Shown piece by piece: positions 61,313-64,000 of a DNA stretch of 64,000 bases (the stretch's first letter is position 1; every line of letters starts with the position of its first letter). The position numbers and the translations under genes are program-made. The notes beneath the pieces were generated by a model. It saw nothing but the letters and a program-made list of their open reading frames with translations, was not told the DNA's origin and ran no database searches. This DNA is from Acidipropionibacterium thoenii DSM 20276 (GTDB lineage Bacteria > Actinomycetota > Actinomycetes > Propionibacteriales > Propionibacteriaceae), in assembly GCF_000423445.1 (NCBI RefSeq), contig NZ_AUHZ01000012.1, positions 1-64,000 of the forward strand. The letters run 5' to 3'.

Positions 61313-61711
61313 GTGAGGGATGTGCCGAAGTCCGGTGCCGGGCCCGAGGGGCTGAGCGCGCGGCGGGCAGGTTGGCGATGGCTGGCCAGTTCTGCCACCT
61401 GGCTGTCAGCCCTGGTGATTGCCGGGGTGGCAGTCGGTTCGGTGGCAGGAGGCCATGGTCGGTTCGCCCTCGGGGTCGCGGCCATGCTGCTGGTCTACGC
61501 CGTCCTGCTGGGTCTGATCGGGTGGGCCGCGCATCGCGCCAGGAGCTGGGCGGACGGCCTGCTGATCGGTAGTGCATTGCTGCACATCGCGGTCCTGGTC
61601 AGCCTGCTGGGCTCAGGTGCGCCCCGCTGGTTCTGGTCCATCCTGCTGATCCCCGGCGCCGTCCTGGTGGCTGCTGTGATGCTCTCACTGGGACGACGCC
61701 GGGCGATCTGA
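61313..61711 (+). CDS. Small four-helix membrane protein of unknown function
   Basis: 132 residues from GTG 61313, 7 nt after GAAGGA. A short basic lead, then four hydrophobic helices (WLSALVIAGVAVGSVAG, ALGVAAMLLVYAVLLGLIGWAA, LLIGSALLHIAVLVSLLG, WSILLIPGAVLVAAVMLSL). No motif tells its function. It is convergent with the 2-oxoglutarate decarboxylase gene with 18 bp between. Confidence 0.65.
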   Translation: MRDVPKSGAGPEGLSARRAGWRWLASSATWLSALVIAGVAVGSVAGGHGRFALGVAAMLLVYAVLLGLIGWAAHRARSWADGLLIGSALLHIAVLVSLLGSGAPRWFWSILLIPGAVLVAAVMLSLGRRRAI

Positions 61712-61729
61712 GATGCCGGCCCAGCTGGC

Positions 61730-64000
61730 CTACTGCGTGAAGGCGGCCTCCAGAAGGGCCTCCTGTTCAGCCATGTGGACGCTGTGCTGGCCCACCGAAG
61801 CTGCTGCCGAGGAGGGCCGGGCGGTTACCGTCATGGCGTCCAGCAGGCCAGGTCGGATGGCGGAGACCGCCTGGCCGAGGTGAGCTCGCATGAAGGGCCA
61901 GGGACCCTGGTTCACCGGCTCCTCCTGGACCCAGCGGATGTCGGTGAGCTGGCCATAACCCTCCAGCGCCTCCACCAGCTGCCTGGCGGGAAGTGGATAG
62001 AGCCGCTCCAGGGTGACGATCGCCACCTCATCGTCAAGATGCTCCTGGGCACGGCGTCGCAGCAGCTCCCAGCGGACCTTTCCCGAGCACAGGATCAGGC
62101 GATGCACTCGCGAGGGGTCGCTGATCGATTCATCGCCGATCACCTGACGCCACCGGCCCTGGGTGAAATCCTCCACGGTCGAGGCCGCAGCCTTGTTGCG
62201 CAGCATCGACTTGGGGGTGGCAATCACCACCGGGCGGTGCAGGTTGACGTAGGCGTGGTAACGCAGCAGGTGGAAATAGCTCGCGGCGCTGGAGGGCTGG
62301 CAGACCGCCATCGCCTCCTCGGCGCACAGCGACAGGAACCTCTCCAGTCGGGCCGAGGAGTGGTCGGGGCCCTGACCCTCGTAACCGTGCGGCAGCAGCA
62401 GCACCACTCCGGACTTCTGCCCCCACTTGGCACCTGCCGAGGCGATGAACTCGTCGATGATCGGCTGGGCGACATTGGCGAAGTCGCCGAACTGGGCCTC
62501 CCACAGCACCAGGGAGTTGGGTCGGGCCACCGAGTAGCCGTACTCGAAGCCCAGCGAGGCGTACTCGTTGAGCGGGGAGTCGTAGATGTCCAGGCCCCCC
62601 TTGATCCCCTCGATGTGGTTGATCGGGACATAGTGCTTGTTGGTGACCCGGTCGACAATGGTGCCGAAGCGCTGGGAGAAGGTCCCTCGACGGGAGTCCT
62701 GGCCCGTCAGCCGGACGTGCAGTCCCTCGGCCACCAGCGATCCCAGCGCCAGCATCTCCGCCGAGGCCCAGTCGATCGGTCCCTCGCCGCGCAGCGCCTT
62801 GGCGCGGCGGGCCAGCTGGGGGGAGACCTTCGGGTGGGGGGTGAACGAGGCCGGCAGCTCGGCCTGGGCGGCGGCCACCTTGTCCATCAGCTCCGCGCTG
62901 ATGGCGCTGGGCTGGGTTCTGGGCCTCTTGACCGGGTAGTCCGGCACCGAGTCGTAGGGCTGGGGCCGGGAGTTGGCATCCCGGACCTGCTCGAAGGCGG
63001 TCTCCAGCTTCTTGCGGAAGCTGGTCATGGCGGCATCGGCGTCCTCCAGGGTGATGTCGCCGCGGCCGATGAGGTTCTCGGTGTACACCTTGCGGATCGA
63101 CCTCTTGTGGGTGATGAGGTCATACATGTGCGGCTGGGTGAAGCTCGGGTCATCGCCCTCGTTGTGTCCCCTGCGCCGGTAGCAGACCAGGTCGACCACC
63201 ACATCGCGGTGGAAGGTCTGCCGGTAGGAGAAGGCGATGTTGGCGGCCCGGGCCACCGCCGCCGGATCGTCGCCGTTGACGTGGATCACCGGGGCCGCGA
63301 TGGACTTGGCCACGCCGGTGGCGTACTGGGAGCTGCGACCGTCGCCGGGGGCGGTGGTGAACCCCACCTGATTGTTGACCACCAGGTGGATGGTCCCGCC
63401 GGTGCGGTAGCCGCGCAGCTGGCTCATCTGCAGAGTCTCGAAGACCACTCCCTGGCCGGCGAAGGCGGCGTCGCCGTGCATCAGGATCGGCAGCACCGGG
63501 AAGTCGGTGGAGTTGTCGAGAACGTCGAGCTTGGCCCGGCAGATTCCCTCCAGCACCGGATCGACGGCCTCCAGGTGGCTCGGATTGGCGGCCACCGAGG
63601 CCTTGATGGTGTGGCCCGAGTGGGCGGTGAACATCCCCTCGTCTCCCAGGTGATACTTGACATCACCGGAGCCCTGGGCGTTGGAGGGTTCGGCGTTGCC
63701 CTCGAACTCGCGGAAGATCTGACCGTAGGACTTGCCGATGATGTTGGCCAGGACATTGAGCCGGCCCCGGTGCGGCATCCCGATGCAGACCTCCTCCAGA
63801 CCCTGGTCGGCGGCCTGGGCGCAGATCGCCGCCAGCAGCACGATCGCCGACTCGCTGCCTTCCAGGCTGAACCGCTTCTGGCCGACGTACTTGGTCTGCA
63901 GGAAGGTCTCGAAGACCTCGGCATCGGTGAGCTGGTCGAGGATCTGCAGGTAGATGTCGCGTGACAGTGGCGTGTGGGCGCGCTCGAAGCGGTCCTGGAA
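61730..64000 (-). CDS. kgd: 2-oxoglutarate decarboxylase/dehydrogenase E1 component, C-terminal part (runs off the window)
   Basis: The frame is open from 64000 to the stop at 61730, about 756 residues. The E1 thiamine-diphosphate core is seen: [80 protein letters not shown]-like (here [16 protein letters not shown]) and the transketolase-type C-domain with [24 protein letters not shown]. The N-terminal segment in view includes [16 protein letters not shown]. In actinobacteria this gene makes a large protein with an acyltransferase domain at the N-terminus, outside here. TCA-cycle enzyme. Confidence 0.93.
   Translation of the reverse strand, partial: [756 protein letters not shown]

Overview
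The window is high-GC chromosomal DNA from an actinobacterium, most likely a member of the Propionibacteriaceae. This is inferred from gene content and order: mtrA-mtrB-lpqB-comF-hpf-secA, adnA-adnB-nudC-(recDBC)-uvrD2, ylbL-PPA1309-UPF0182, aroA-rsgA, and sigH-rshA-bL37-pdtaS-whiB1 are blocks known from Mycobacterium and Propionibacterium relatives. A PPA1309-type protein and co-resident AdnAB and RecBCD also fit. No species name can be given from sequence alone.

Layout. 1-3.9 kb is a short accessory patch. It holds an IS1380-type transposase cut by the window edge, a small K+ channel-like gene, and a complete ISL3-family insertion sequence (1839-3304) with 20/22 matched terminal repeats and an exact 8-bp target duplication. 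The element splits a membrane-protein gene whose two halves rejoin in frame. 4-14.5 kb holds the envelope and cell-cycle two-component operon mtrAB-lpqB, then comF, the ribosome hibernation factor, a YcaQ-like DNA repair protein and secA. 14.5-23.5 kb holds small actinobacterial conserved genes, a PHP phosphoesterase, trpS behind a Trp-codon leader peptide and hairpin, a DEAD-box helicase, a PP2C phosphatase and a cold-shock protein.

23.6-41.9 kb is an 18-kb DNA double-strand-break processing region: adnA-adnB-nudC on the plus strand, recC-recB-recD on the minus strand, and uvrD2 on the plus strand. RecBCD sits between nudC and uvrD2, which are near neighbours in mycobacteria. 41.9-52.3 kb has a ThiF/ocin-like protein and a YgjP-type metallopeptidase diverging from a repeat-rich intergenic region, a DUF2342 protein, the Lon-like PDZ protease YlbL, PPA1309, UPF0182 and a GH3 glycosidase. 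52.3-64 kb carries two tandem initiator tRNA genes, serA, the DoxX-aroA-rsgA-hisN group, the redox-stress cluster sigH-rshA with a SigH-type promoter, the 24-residue ribosomal protein bL37, the sensor kinase PdtaS, WhiB1, and the 3' part of the 2-oxoglutarate decarboxylase/dehydrogenase gene, which runs off the window.

Expression signals. Twelve start codons are preceded at 6-8 nt by TANNNT, the signature of leaderless transcription in actinobacteria. Two genes (mtrB and the ycaQ-like gene) have no ATG, GTG or TTG at the expected place, but each has CTG overlapping the upstream stop as CTGA. I saw no CRISPR array, prophage or obvious secondary-metabolite cluster. The strongest unusual signals are the trpS attenuator, the CTGA starts, the adjacent AdnAB and RecBCD operons, and the repeat-rich regulatory region at 42.7-42.9 kb.
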